From the NCBI RefSeq assembly GCF_900156745.1, contig NZ_LT707065.1, positions 3,038,001 through 3,102,000 on the forward strand: a stretch of DNA of 64,000 nucleotides. Reading direction: 5' to 3'. Below are positions 10,817 through 25,023 of this stretch, one piece after another. This stretch comes from Achromobacter sp. MFA1 R4 (GTDB taxonomy: Bacteria > Pseudomonadota > Gammaproteobacteria > Burkholderiales > Burkholderiaceae_B). Below the pieces are notes generated by a model. That model did not search any database, was not told the DNA's origin, and saw only the letters and a list, made by a program, of their open reading frames with translations. The first letter of the stretch is position 1; each line of letters opens with the position of its first letter. Both the position numbers and the translations under genes were made by a program.

Positions 10817-12856
10817 TTACGTTGTCACGATTACATCCGGCGTGCCTGACGCCACCTTCAGCACGGTTTGCGATGCGACGACGGGTGCCGACGGGGCTTG
10901 CGTGCCGTCCAGCGGCTTGAGCTTGTTGAAGACGCAGCGCAGTTCGGTCTCGGTCAACGTCACGACGGCGTAGCCCTGTGCGTCGGTGTCGATGTGGCGC
11001 ATCCAGTTTGCGTTGAACTGCCGCAGCGTGTCGTTGAACGCGTTCTGGATCTTGCCTGCCGCCTCGCCATAGATCAGCGGCTTGGCGGCCGCGAAGCTTG
11101 GGTCGGTGTCGACGACAGTCTTGAAGTAGCTGAAGAAGGAGTTGCTGGAGATGCCGGCTGTCACCAGGTCCACCATCACGGGCTTGGGGGTGGCGGCGTC
11201 GTAGTCGTCCATCACGGGGCCGGCGAAGAAGGCGTGGATGTCGCCCGTCAGCGCGACGAGGTTGCGCACGCCGGCGTCGCGCACGAAGGCCATGAGGTGT
11301 TTGCGCTCGGCGTTGTAGCCGTCCCATTGGTCGGCGTTCAGCAGGTATTCGTTCAGCAGCAGCGACGGCGGCAATTGGGCGTCCAGCAGGGGTTTGATCT
11401 GTGCGGCGAAGGCGGCGGGGGGAATGCCGGCCTGTATGTCCAGCAGGCCCGACAGCATGGGATACGCCGTGACGGGTTTGCCGCTGGTGTGGTCGGCGGC
11501 CGTGAGGTCCTGCGCCAGCGCGGCGGCCATGGCCGTGACCAGGGGGGCCAGCGCGGATTGCGCGGCGGCCAGGCCCTGGGCGAGCAGGCCGGAGACGGCC
11601 TGGGTGCCGTTGAACTGCATGCGCAGCAGCGAGACTTCGTTGCCCCAGAGGTTCCATGACGTGGTGCTGGCGCCCAGTTGGGCCTTCCACCAGTCGCGCT
11701 GGGTGTCGCCCAGGATCGAGACGGGCGTCAACTGGCCGCCGGCGTTGGTCATTTTCAAGGTCTCGACTTGCGCCAGCAGGCTTTTGGGCACGAAGTAGCG
11801 GCTGCCGATTTCGCTTCCCACTTGTTGTTCGGGAATGATGTGGTCGGTCCGGTACAGGCGCTCGTCCGTCATGAGCAGGGTGGCGAGGCTGCCGAAGCGG
11901 AAGGCGCGATAGATCTGGATGTTCTGGAATGACGGGTTGGTCAGGTCCAGCGACACGTCGGCCGGCATGAATTCGAACCAGGCCTGGCTGGCGCCGCGGC
12001 GGCGCGATGTGATGGGCGTTTCGTCGTCGGCGACGCCGTAGGTCTGGTGGTCCTGCCAGCAGTCGTCCGAGAATTCGTGGTCGTCCCAGATGGCGATGAC
12101 GGGGAATCGCGCGTGCAGGGCTTGCAGCCGGGGGTCGGAGCGGTAGCTGCGGTACAGGCTGCGGTAGTCGGCGAGGGTGGTGGCGTAGATGGCGCCGTCG
12201 GCCCGCGCGGTGCCGTCGGGTAGCGATAGCGGCGCGTGGGCGCTTTCCACGCCGCCGGTCTGGAAGCCCGCCTTGACGGTTTCGTAGATGTAATCGCCCA
12301 GGTGCACCACGAAATCGAGGTCCTGCGCGGCGAGGTCGTCGAAGGCCGCCCAGTGGTTCACGCTCCAGTCCTGGCACGAAATGAAGGCGAACTTCAGTTG
12401 CGACACGGCGGCGTTTTCGGCGGGCGCGGTGCGCGTCCGGCCGATGGGGCTGGTGCTGCCGCCGGCCACGAAACGGTAGTAGTAGTTGCTTGCCGGGTCC
12501 AGGCCCGTGACTTTGTGGCGCACGGTGTGATCCCAATCCGGCTCGGCGCTGATCGAGGCGTCGACCAGGAGCTGGGTGAAGGATGCGTCGCGGGCCAGTT
12601 GCACACGCACGGGCACGGCCGCGCCATCGTCTCCCAGCACCCGCGTCCACAGGATGATGCTGTCGGGCCGCGGGTCGCCGGAGGCGACGCCTTGCGGGTA
12701 CTGGAAGCGCGCCGGGGCGCCGCCGCCCTCGTTGCCGCCGTCGCCACCGCCATTGTCGTCATCGTCGTCGTTGCTGCCATTACAGCCGGCCAGGCCGGCG
12801 GTGGCGGCGGAGACGGTCAGGAAGCTGCCCCATTTGAGGAATTTTCTGCGGTCCAT
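10817..12856 (-). CDS. phoD: Alkaline phosphatase D (PhoD) family protein, Tat-exported
   Basis: PhoD enzymes are metal-dependent phosphomonoesterases/phosphodiesterases acting outside the cytoplasm. The N-terminus DRRKFLKWGSF is a twin-arginine signal with a hydrophobic core ending in a lipobox (GLAGC, Cys22), so the protein is predicted to be a Tat-exported lipoprotein. A low-complexity Asp/Gly linker (about residues 26-48) follows, then the PhoD N-terminal beta domain (FQYPQGVASGDP) and the metallophosphatase core with metal-ligand blocks FISCQDW, HLGDYIYET, AIWDDHEFSDD and LTGDIHAFFAG. At 679 residues it is longer than classical PhoD (about 550). The ATG at 12856 was chosen because it places the twin arginines at positions 3-4; an upstream in-frame start would bury them. 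Confidence 0.9.
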   Translation of the reverse strand: MDRRKFLKWGSFLTVSAATAGLAGCNGSNDDDDDNGGGDGGNEGGGAPARFQYPQGVASGDPRPDSIILWTRVLGDDGAAVPVRVQLARDASFTQLLVDASISAEPDWDHTVRHKVTGLDPASNYYYRFVAGGSTSPIGRTRTAPAENAAVSQLKFAFISCQDWSVNHWAAFDDLAAQDLDFVVHLGDYIYETVKAGFQTGGVESAHAPLSLPDGTARADGAIYATTLADYRSLYRSYRSDPRLQALHARFPVIAIWDDHEFSDDCWQDHQTYGVADDETPITSRRRGASQAWFEFMPADVSLDLTNPSFQNIQIYRAFRFGSLATLLMTDERLYRTDHIIPEQQVGSEIGSRYFVPKSLLAQVETLKMTNAGGQLTPVSILGDTQRDWWKAQLGASTTSWNLWGNEVSLLRMQFNGTQAVSGLLAQGLAAAQSALAPLVTAMAAALAQDLTAADHTSGKPVTAYPMLSGLLDIQAGIPPAAFAAQIKPLLDAQLPPSLLLNEYLLNADQWDGYNAERKHLMAFVRDAGVRNLVALTGDIHAFFAGPVMDDYDAATPKPVMVDLVTAGISSNSFFSYFKTVVDTDPSFAAAKPLIYGEAAGKIQNAFNDTLRQFNANWMRHIDTDAQGYAVVTLTETELRCVFNKLKPLDGTQAPSAPVVASQTVLKVASGTPDVIVTT

Positions 12857-13093
12857 GGTGATTACTACGCCCTGTCGGACGATGCCGGCGCGCGGCACCT
12901 GATTGTGGGGAGCGGGCGTGAGGACGGTTCGCGCCGTCGCCAGCCCGCGGCGGCGTATTACCCCATCCGGGCGTTACGTGGGAGTGACAGGATGCGGCGC
13001 ACGCGATCGGAAGCCCGGCGGATCGCGGCGCCGGTGGAATGTCGCGTATATCGCCAGGCGGGCAGGGTCCGCGCCTGCAATAAAATCGCGTTC

Positions 13094-13933
13094 ATGAACT
13101 CGCCCGAACCGCTTCCTGAACCCGCCGACCTCGACCGCCGCTTCGGCGCCCTTTCGCGCCTGTACGGTCCCGAGGCGCCCGCCCGCATCCGCAATGCCCA
13201 CGTGGCCGTCGCCGGACTGGGGGGTGTGGGCTCGTGGACCGTCGAGGCGCTGGCGCGCTGCGGTGTCGGGGCGTTGACGCTGATCGACCTGGATCACATT
13301 GCCGAATCCAACGTCAACCGGCAGATCCACGCGCTGACGTCCACCCTGGGGCAGTCGAAGGTGGATGCGATGGCTGAGCGGGTGCTGGCCATCAATCCGG
13401 AATGCCGGATCACGCGGGTGGATGATTTCGTGTCGCCCGAGAATGTGGGCGACGTGCTGCCGGGGCCGTATACCGTCATCATCGACTGCACCGATCAGGC
13501 CGCCGCCAAGATTGCGATGATCCTGCATGCGCGCACGCTGGGCGTGCCGATGCTGTTGTGCGGCGGGGCGGGGGGCAAGACGGATCCGCTGGCCCTGCGG
13601 GCGGGGGATCTGTCCGCGGCGGTCAATGATGCGCTGCTTGCCAAGCTGCGCAATAAGCTGCGGCGCGAACACGGGTTTCCGCGGGCGTCCGACAAGAATG
13701 GCAAGGCGCTCAAGCGCGTGCCCAAGATGGGCGTGCATGCCTTGTGGTTCGACCAGCCGGCGATCCTGCCCGACGCGTGGACCCGTCCGTTCGAGGGCGA
13801 GGACGACATGGGGGCGTCGGGGCTGACGCTGGCGCCGCAGGGGCTGTCGTGCGCGGGCTATGGGTCGGTGGTTACCGTGACCGCCGCCATGGGCATGGCG
13901 GCGGCCAACGAGGCGTTGCGCCTGGCGGTCTGA
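13094..13933 (+). CDS. tcdA: tRNA threonylcarbamoyladenosine dehydratase TcdA
   Basis: TcdA (CsdL/YgdL) is an E1-like ATP-dependent enzyme that dehydrates t6A at tRNA position 37 to the cyclic form ct6A. The 279-residue protein has the E1/ThiF nucleotide-binding motif AGLGGVGSW at about 40-48, the acidic strand LIDLDHIAESNVNRQ (residues 64-77, with the N-R-Q that positions ATP), and a LLCGGAGGKTDP block. The gene stands alone: divergent from phoD and converging on the Rieske ferredoxin gene with only 21 bases between the stops. A TAAAAT hexamer at 13081-13086, very close to the ATG, could be a -10 element with a short leader. The start was set at the ATG giving the usual family N-terminus; the open frame upstream is antisense to phoD. 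Confidence 0.93.
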   Translation: MNSPEPLPEPADLDRRFGALSRLYGPEAPARIRNAHVAVAGLGGVGSWTVEALARCGVGALTLIDLDHIAESNVNRQIHALTSTLGQSKVDAMAERVLAINPECRITRVDDFVSPENVGDVLPGPYTVIIDCTDQAAAKIAMILHARTLGVPMLLCGGAGGKTDPLALRAGDLSAAVNDALLAKLRNKLRREHGFPRASDKNGKALKRVPKMGVHALWFDQPAILPDAWTRPFEGEDDMGASGLTLAPQGLSCAGYGSVVTVTAAMGMAAANEALRLAV

Positions 13934-13954
13934 AGGCCGCGGCGGCGCGCGCCC

Positions 13955-14266
13955 TTACATGGCCACGAACACGACGCCGTCCTCGATGCGGACGGGGTAG
14001 GTCGCGATGTTGTCGCGCAGCGGCGAGCACAGGGCGCGGCCGTCGCGCACGTCGAAGCGGCCCTGGTGCAGCGGGCATTCGATTTCGTGGCCGGTCAGAA
14101 AGCCATCGCACAGCCTGGCGTTGCCGTGCGTACAGAGGTTGTCGGTGGCGTAGACCTCGCCGTCCACGCCGTACAGCGCGATCTCGCGCCCGCCGGCCTG
14201 CACGGCGATGACGTCATCTTCCGGGACGTCGTCGCGTCCGATGGCCTTGATCCATTGCACAGTCAT
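13955..14266 (-). CDS. andAb: Rieske-type 2Fe-2S ferredoxin of an aromatic dioxygenase
   Basis: A 103-residue soluble Rieske ferredoxin that carries electrons from a reductase to the terminal oxygenase encoded just upstream. The cluster ligands are Cys45-x-His47 (CTHGNA) and Cys64-x2-His67 (CPLH), with normal spacing. The order large subunit, small subunit, ferredoxin on one strand matches three-component dioxygenases such as anthranilate 1,2-dioxygenase AndAcAdAb of Burkholderia. No reductase gene (AndAa type) is found next to it, so electrons must come from a reductase encoded elsewhere, possibly one of the NADH reductases of other clusters. The function as ferredoxin is secure; the specific pathway assignment is moderate. 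Confidence 0.8.
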   Translation of the reverse strand: MTVQWIKAIGRDDVPEDDVIAVQAGGREIALYGVDGEVYATDNLCTHGNARLCDGFLTGHEIECPLHQGRFDVRDGRALCSPLRDNIATYPVRIEDGVVFVAM

Positions 14267-14282
14267 TGCGTCGTCTCCTGGT

Positions 14283-14756
14283 TCAGATGGGGTAGATCAG
14301 CGAGTTCGGAATCAGTTCGCTGTCGAAGATGCACAGCCGCGACTGGAATTTCAGGCCGTCCGGCGTCTGGCGGATGACGTCCAGGTAGCGCCCCACGTTG
14401 AAGACGGTGGTGAGCTGGCTGGGTTTGGTGCGGAATACGGCGTAGTTGGCCTCGGCTTCGATGCGCCCGTCCTGCACCAGGAGCACGCGCGGCGCGCCCA
14501 CGACGTGGCGCTGGTAGTAGGGGTCGTGGAAGATCGTTTCGGTAGCGCCGTAGATGCGGTCCTTGAGCATGCCGCGGCTTTCGAATGCCATGGTCGCGAG
14601 GGGAAAGCCGCGTTCGTAGTTCTCGCGCGGCAGCACTTTGTAGATGCAGTCCTCCACGAAGAAGTCCGGCCACTTTTCCCATTCGCCGGCGTCCAGGGCG
14701 GCGGCATAGTCGCTGTACAGGCGGGACAGCTGGTAATAGAGCGGAAAGTCCAGCAT
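14283..14756 (-). CDS. andAd: Aromatic-ring-hydroxylating dioxygenase, small (beta) subunit
   Basis: The 157-residue product has the SnoaL/NTF2-like fold used by beta subunits of Rieske dioxygenases; it packs the alpha3beta3 oxygenase and has no cofactor. Recognisable segments are [21 protein letters not shown] at the N-terminus (a helix with the sequence pattern YxxxLDxxxxxxW of the family), [13 protein letters not shown], and a C-terminal strand with [17 protein letters not shown]. It starts one base after the stop of the large-subunit gene and ends 16 bases before the ferredoxin gene, so the three are co-transcribed. Resemblance is greatest to beta subunits of anthranilate or salicylate-type oxygenases, as judged by eye. 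Confidence 0.82.
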   Translation of the reverse strand: MLDFPLYYQLSRLYSDYAAALDAGEWEKWPDFFVEDCIYKVLPRENYERGFPLATMAFESRGMLKDRIYGATETIFHDPYYQRHVVGAPRVLLVQDGRIEAEANYAVFRTKPSQLTTVFNVGRYLDVIRQTPDGLKFQSRLCIFDSELIPNSLIYPI

Positions 14757-14757
14757 G

Positions 14758-16017
14758 TCAGGCCTCCATCACGCGGCGCCAGTAGGCGTACATGCCGCGT
14801 ATCAGCGTTTCGGTGACCATGTGGTCGGTGTTCTCGGCGGTCTTGCCGCCCAGTTCCGCGACGCTGCGGTGCCAGGGCTTCTGTTCGAAGCCGGATTGCG
14901 AAAACTCGATGACTTCGCCGTCGTCGGCCGACACGAAGCCCGCGGGGCCGAACAGGTTGGCCTGGCGCAGGCGGCGCTGCGTCATTTCCGGGGTGTCGTC
15001 CGCAAAGCCGAAATGGGTCCAGACAAAGTCGAAGGCGTCGTGGCCCACGGGCTGGATGTGGCGGGTGGACAGGGAATTGACCTGCTGCTGGATGATGACG
15101 CTGGGAAACAGCGTCATCAGCACGGCGGTCGGGCCGTTCCACCAGGGCTCCGGCACGATGTCGAGGAATCGGTCGTCGTGCAGCGACATCTGTTCCTTGA
15201 AGCTGGACACGCCGCTGGTGACGGTGCTTTTTCCGCCCTGGCCGCGCGTGGAGATCATGGCGGCGTGACGGAAATGCCGGTCCATCTTCAGTTCCGACCG
15301 GTTGTCCGCGCGCCACAGCCCGAAGGTCACGAACCAGGTGTGCAACAGGCCGGGATGGTAGGGGTCCTTGATGTTCTCCTGCATCAGCTTCCAGTTGCCC
15401 GGAATGCGCTGGCGGCTGTAGCCGTGGATCACCAGTTGGCGGCCGTCGAAGACGCGGTCGAAGTAGTGCAGGATGTCCGGGCCCAGGTAGTCTTCCAGCG
15501 GCTCGACGTCGTGGTCGAAGGAGGCGAAGACCACGCCGTTGCGGCAGGCCACCGCCAGCTTGGTGAGACCGTGCTCCTCGGGCTTGAAGTCGGGCGGCAT
15601 GCCGCCGTTCACCTTGCCGTCCTGCTTGACGCCGCGTCGGAAGGGCACGCCGATCAGGTTGCCCTGCAGGTCGTAGTTCCACTGGTGATAGGGGCAGACG
15701 AATTCGCTGCGGTTGCCGGCGCGCTCGCGGCAGAACTGCACGCCGCGATGGGCGCAGACGTTCTCCACGACGCGGACCTGGCCGTCGTTGTCGCGCAGCA
15801 GGATGACGGACCGCTCGCCCACCACCGTGCGCTTGAAGTCGCCGGGATGGGGGATTTCGGCCTCCAGGCCCACGTAGCTCCAGTGGCCCCGGTAGAAAAA
15901 GCGCTCCAGCTCGCGCTGGTGCAGCGCGGCGTCGGTATAGACGCCGAAGGGGATGCGATGGGAGCCGTCGCCCTGCCAGGGCGGGACGATATGGATGGGA
16001 TGCTCGGGGGCGTTCAT
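14758..16017 (-). CDS. andAc: Aromatic-ring-hydroxylating dioxygenase, large subunit, anthranilate 1,2-dioxygenase type
   Basis: The catalytic subunit of a Rieske dioxygenase, 419 residues. The Rieske cluster ligands are Cys88-x-His90 and Cys108-x2-His111; the mononuclear iron site is in the segment [14 protein letters not shown] (residues 213-226) with Asn215, Asp218, His221 and His226 in the usual N-x2-D-x2-H-x4-H arrangement. The opening [17 protein letters not shown] resembles AndAc-type anthranilate 1,2-dioxygenases, which turn anthranilate into catechol, releasing ammonia and carbon dioxide; salicylate 5-hydroxylase (NagG) is the main alternative. It is divergent from a NahR/DntR-like regulator gene, and a NahR-like operator sits in between, so induction by a hydroxy- or amino-benzoate is likely. 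Catechol cleavage genes are not in the window. Confidence 0.75.
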   Translation of the reverse strand: MNAPEHPIHIVPPWQGDGSHRIPFGVYTDAALHQRELERFFYRGHWSYVGLEAEIPHPGDFKRTVVGERSVILLRDNDGQVRVVENVCAHRGVQFCRERAGNRSEFVCPYHQWNYDLQGNLIGVPFRRGVKQDGKVNGGMPPDFKPEEHGLTKLAVACRNGVVFASFDHDVEPLEDYLGPDILHYFDRVFDGRQLVIHGYSRQRIPGNWKLMQENIKDPYHPGLLHTWFVTFGLWRADNRSELKMDRHFRHAAMISTRGQGGKSTVTSGVSSFKEQMSLHDDRFLDIVPEPWWNGPTAVLMTLFPSVIIQQQVNSLSTRHIQPVGHDAFDFVWTHFGFADDTPEMTQRRLRQANLFGPAGFVSADDGEVIEFSQSGFEQKPWHRSVAELGGKTAENTDHMVTETLIRGMYAYWRRVMEA

Positions 16018-16198
16018 GGACGGCCCCTTTTACAGGGCGTGGCGATGCGTTGCGGGCAGGCGCGCATGGGGTGTGTCTCCATTTTTCCATCGGGCCGCGT
16101 GGCGGCCGGGCAGAGCCTTGCGCGACATGGGCGCAGGCGTTTGTCGCATCATCGGGCAGCGCATCAAATTAATAAATAGAATCTGGCTAATTACATAA

Positions 16199-16213
16199 AT
16201 CACCAGAATCAAT
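16199..16213 (-). promoter_or_regulatory. NahR/DntR-type operator
   Basis: Read on the minus strand the 15 bases are ATTGATTCTGGTGAT. Compared with the NahR-site consensus as I recall it (ATTCAYGCT-N2-TGAT), 11 of the 13 specified positions agree. The site is 25 bases before the LysR start codon and 182 before the dioxygenase start, in an AT-rich stretch, which suits a LysR activator that represses itself and activates the divergent operon. An overlapping imperfect inverted repeat, CACCA/TGGTG, spans 16201-16220. Confidence 0.55.
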
Positions 16214-16237
16214 ATTGGTGCCGGTGGAGACAAGCGC

Positions 16238-17140
16238 ATGAACCTGAAAGACGTGGATCTGAATCTGCTCGTCGTCTTCAATGAATTGCACAAGCATCGA
16301 CGGGTGTCGGCGGCCGCCGAAAGCCTGGGCATCTCGCAGCCCGGGGTCAGCAACGCGCTGGGCCGGCTGCGCAAGCTGCTGGGCGACGAGCTGTTTCTGC
16401 GGACCTCGCGCGGGATGGTGCCCACGCCGTATGCCGAGAGCCTGGCCCAGCCCATCGCCGATGCGCTCGGCGCGCTGCACGGCACGCTGAATGCGCGCGT
16501 GGCGTTCGACCCGGCGCGCAGCGAACGCGCTTTCGTGATCGGCGTGAACGACGTGGGCGAGACCTACTTCCTGCCCCGGTTGATGCGGGCGCTGGACCAG
16601 GTGGCGCCCGGCGTCACCATCCGCACCGTGCGCACGACCTCGATCGACGTGCGGGATGAAATGGAACGCGGCCGCATGGATCTGGCCATGGGCTTCCTGC
16701 CGGGGCTCAAGGGCGGCTTCTTCCAGCGCCGGCTGTTCCACCAACCCTATGTCTGCATCTTCCGCCAGGACCATCCGCTGGCGCGCTCCGGCGTGTCGGC
16801 CCGCCAGTTCCGGGCGGCCGAACACGTCGCCATCGTGTCCGAGGGCACGGGGCACGGCGTGGTGGACGAGGTGATCGAACGCGCCGGCATCCGCCGCCGC
16901 CTGCGGCTGACGGTGCCGCACTTCATGGCGGTGGGGCCGGTGCTGCAGGCCACCGACATGATCGCGGTGGTGCCGCAGCGCTTTGCCGACTGCGCCTGCG
17001 GGCCGTTCGGGCTGGCGGCGGCGCCCTGTCCGGTAAAGATCCCGGAATCCGTGATCAACGTGTTCTGGCACGCCCGGAATCATCGCGAGGCCGCGAACCA
17101 GTGGCTGCGGCAGGTGGTCGTGGACGTGTTTGCGGAGTGA
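16238..17140 (+). CDS. LysR-family regulator of the NahR/NagR/DntR group
   Basis: This 300-residue regulator closely resembles NahR. It begins MNLKDVDLNLLVVFNELHKH with an N-terminal winged helix-turn-helix (about 6-65, ISQPGVSNALGRLRKLLGDE). The effector domain shows blocks shared with NahR/DntR: GFFQRRLFHQPYVCIFRQDHP, EGTGHGVVDEVIERAGIRRR, PHFMAVGPVLQATDMIAVVP and a C-terminal FWHARNHREAANQWLRQ. Members of this group respond to salicylate, benzoates or anthranilate. It is divergent from the Rieske dioxygenase genes and has a fitting operator 25 bases upstream, so it most likely controls them. The start gives the usual family N-terminus and is preceded by a GGTGGAGA ribosome-binding region. 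Confidence 0.88.
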   Translation: MNLKDVDLNLLVVFNELHKHRRVSAAAESLGISQPGVSNALGRLRKLLGDELFLRTSRGMVPTPYAESLAQPIADALGALHGTLNARVAFDPARSERAFVIGVNDVGETYFLPRLMRALDQVAPGVTIRTVRTTSIDVRDEMERGRMDLAMGFLPGLKGGFFQRRLFHQPYVCIFRQDHPLARSGVSARQFRAAEHVAIVSEGTGHGVVDEVIERAGIRRRLRLTVPHFMAVGPVLQATDMIAVVPQRFADCACGPFGLAAAPCPVKIPESVINVFWHARNHREAANQWLRQVVVDVFAE

Positions 17141-17161
17141 TCGGGCGCGCAGCCGCCGCAG

Positions 17162-17812
17162 CTACGCTTCCCGGAACGTTACCGTGAACCACCCGCGCAG
17201 CGCATTCGACAGCCGGATCTCGTCGGCGGCGTGCAGGTCCGCCAGCGTCAGCACGCGTTCCTTGGCCTTGCCGGCTTCCAGCAGATGCGCGCGCTGCACG
17301 CCCGGCAGGCAGCCGCTGTCCACGGGCGGGGTATACCAGGCGTCGCCCAGGCGCAGATAGATGTTGCTGCGGCTGCCTTCGCACAGTTCGCCGCGTTCGT
17401 TCAGGTAGACCAGGTCGAAAATGTGCGGATGCGCGGGCAGCCATTCGATGGTCTTGGTGTACCAGGGCCGGTGCGTGGTCTTGTAGCGCAGCAGCGGCTC
17501 CGACGACCGCAGCGCCTCGGGCGCGAGCATGATTTCCTGATGCGCGGGCAGCGGGGGGAGGACGGCGGTCTGGATGTGGCGGCTGCCGTCGCGCGCGACC
17601 AGCAGGCGCAGGCGGTGCGGACCGGGCGTGCCCAGGGCCGTCACCGCGACCAGGATGTCGCCTTCGACGTCGCGTCCGCCCCAGGCGTAACCCAGCGCCT
17701 TGCAGGAGGCTTCGAGGCGGTGGAGGTGACGCGCCAGCAGAGGCACGTTGCCGGAGGCTTCCACCAGGATGGTCTCGATCAATTCGGGCTGCATGGGACT
17801 CTCCTGGAACAT
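17162..17812 (-). CDS. pabC: Class IV aminotransferase-fold protein, aminodeoxychorismate lyase
   Basis: A 216-residue PLP enzyme of fold type IV. Next to pabB, the expected role is to remove pyruvate from 4-amino-4-deoxychorismate and release p-aminobenzoate for folate. Family marks are LLRYKTTHRPWY, which contains the Schiff-base lysine (Lys110 counted from the first Met), YLNERGELCEGSRSNIYLRL, the E-x-S-x-x-N motif binding PLP, and PPVDSGCLPGVQRAHLLE, the family's L-x-G-x-x-R block. Two starts are possible: 17812 and an ATG six codons later (17794); both keep the fold. It lies 50 bases after pabB on the same strand, completing a tandem uvrA-pabB-pabC arrangement. Confidence 0.85.
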   Translation of the reverse strand: MFQESPMQPELIETILVEASGNVPLLARHLHRLEASCKALGYAWGGRDVEGDILVAVTALGTPGPHRLRLLVARDGSRHIQTAVLPPLPAHQEIMLAPEALRSSEPLLRYKTTHRPWYTKTIEWLPAHPHIFDLVYLNERGELCEGSRSNIYLRLGDAWYTPPVDSGCLPGVQRAHLLEAGKAKERVLTLADLHAADEIRLSNALRGWFTVTFREA

Positions 17813-17862
17813 GGCGGGCGCGGGCCGCGCTCTATGCTACTACCGGTGGCGGGGTTTGCGGC

Positions 17863-18999
17863 TCAGGCGCGCAGGATGCGGGCCTTCCAGTGGCACTCCT
17901 GCCATTCGCCGGCGGGGTCCGAATCGTAGACGATGCCGCCGCCCACGCTGTAGACCCCGTGGCCGTCCCGGTCCAGGACCAGGGTGCGGATCGCGACGTT
18001 GAGCGAGAAGTCCCCATCCGGGGCCAGCCAGCCGATGCTGCCGCAATACAGGCCGCGCGGGGCGGCTTCCATCTGGCGGATGCGGCGCATGGCGGCCACT
18101 TTTGGGGCGCCGGTGATGGAGCCGCAGGGAAACAGGGCGTGCAGCACGTCCGACAGCGTCGCGCGCGGGGCCGTCGCCGACACGGTGGACGTCATGGTCC
18201 AGACCGTGGGGTAGCGCTCCAGCGAAAACAGCGCATCCACCTTGACCGATCCGGGTTCGGCCAGCCGCCCGAGGTCGTTGCGCAGCAGGTCGACGATCAT
18301 CAGGTTTTCGGCGCGGTTCTTGTCGCTGGCCAGCAGTTCGCGGCCCAGGCGTTCGTCCTCGGCCGGGTCGGGATGGCGCGGCGCGGTCCCCTTCATGGGC
18401 CGGGTCGTCAGCCGGGGGCCGTCGCGCCGCACGAACAGCTCGGGCGAAAACGACAGCACCGTGCGGTCGCCGTCCTGGATGAAGGCGGCGTGCGCGACCG
18501 GATTGCGCGCGGCGATGCGGCGGTAAAGCGTGGCCGGATTGCCCTGGAACTGCACGTCCAGCGGCTGCGTGAAATTGACCTGGTACAGCTCGCCGTCGCG
18601 GATGAGGCCGCGGATGGCGTCGATCTGGCGCACGTAGGCGGCCTCGGTCATGCGCGGCGCGGGCAGGCTGATGGACGCGGCAGGGGCGTCCGCGTCCGGC
18701 GCGGCCCACGGCGCCTCGTCGATCTTGCGCTCGAACACCAGCGCGGTCAGGCGGGGGCGGCCGTCTTCGCGGGGCGGGGGGCACGGGCCGGCCGGCGCGG
18801 GCCGGGTGGCTTCGGGCAGCAGCCATTCGCCCAGCTCGTAGTCCAGCAGCAGGGCGATCCAGCGCCCCTGCCGGCGCGCGGCCTCGATGGCAGCCAGCGC
18901 CGGGCCGACCTCGGCGGCGGCGCGCGCCTCGATCCGGGAGCAGAAGCCGTCCAGCCGCAACGCGCGGCCGGCCAGCCGGTCTTCAAAACGACAATCCAT
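17863..18999 (-). CDS. pabB: Aminodeoxychorismate synthase component I PabB
   Basis: PabB aminates chorismate to 4-amino-4-deoxychorismate using ammonia from PabA, the first step of p-aminobenzoate synthesis. The 378-residue protein has the chorismate-binding catalytic core: the PabB-type lysine in RPMKGTAPR, the block RAENLMIVDLLRNDLGRL, FPCGSITGAPKVAAM and the LNVAIRTL strand. The N-terminal region is shorter than in E. coli PabB (453), a known compact form often fused to a PabC domain; here PabC is a separate downstream gene. The start lies six bases after the stop of the tandem UvrA gene, so it is probably expressed from the uvrA transcript, which is unusual for a folate gene. Confidence 0.92.
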   Translation of the reverse strand: MDCRFEDRLAGRALRLDGFCSRIEARAAAEVGPALAAIEAARRQGRWIALLLDYELGEWLLPEATRPAPAGPCPPPREDGRPRLTALVFERKIDEAPWAAPDADAPAASISLPAPRMTEAAYVRQIDAIRGLIRDGELYQVNFTQPLDVQFQGNPATLYRRIAARNPVAHAAFIQDGDRTVLSFSPELFVRRDGPRLTTRPMKGTAPRHPDPAEDERLGRELLASDKNRAENLMIVDLLRNDLGRLAEPGSVKVDALFSLERYPTVWTMTSTVSATAPRATLSDVLHALFPCGSITGAPKVAAMRRIRQMEAAPRGLYCGSIGWLAPDGDFSLNVAIRTLVLDRDGHGVYSVGGGIVYDSDPAGEWQECHWKARILRA

Positions 19000-19005
19000 G
19001 ATGCG

Positions 19006-24798
<5,793 letters not shown>

Positions 24799-24898
24799 GG
24801 ACGGTATCGTAGCCTGATGAGGGAGCATGCCGGCGCGGCGACCCATCGCTGGTTCCGGGCGCGTCGATATGGAATAATTGACTATATTGTGAGGCGGC

Positions 24899-24915
24899 TG
24901 TCCATAATGTGGACA
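24899..24915. promoter_or_regulatory. Inverted repeat TGTCCA-N5-TGGACA between uvrA and the IclR gene
   Basis: Perfect six-base arms at 24899-24904 and 24910-24915 sit 101 bases before the uvrA start and 109 before the IclR start. The size and symmetry suit an IclR-dimer operator, which would let the regulator control itself and, by position, possibly the kdg genes behind it. Nearby AT-rich hexamers (TTGACT at 24878-24883) suggest overlapping promoters. Confidence 0.4.
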
Positions 24916-24931
24916 AAGCCGGTCTCGTTAG

Positions 24932-24947
24932 CTGTACAAATAAACAG
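24932..24947. promoter_or_regulatory. LexA (SOS) box upstream of the tandem uvrA
   Basis: The sequence CTGTACAAATAAACAG is a perfect CTGT-N8-ACAG, the LexA-binding core of beta- and gammaproteobacteria, with an AT-rich spacer as expected. It is 134 bases upstream of uvrA and 77 upstream of the divergent IclR gene. SOS control of the double-length UvrA (and read-through into pabB-pabC) is the straightforward reading. Confidence 0.65.
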
Positions 24948-25023
24948 TATCGCAGATTCGTCTGAAAATCGCGCTGGGCGCGTTGCGCATCTGCCGAGCC
25001 ATCACCTTTATTTGGGGACGTTT

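Noticed and set aside
10437..12650. Open frames across the hairpin-rich interval and in a second frame of phoD
   Set aside because: Composition is Arg/Pro/Gly-rich, no ribosome-binding sites fit, and the phoD frame explains the region with clear metal-ligand motifs.
12236..13093. Upstream in-frame extension of tcdA by 286 codons
   Set aside because: The extension is antisense to phoD and through the promoter region; TcdA family similarity starts at the ATG at 13094.
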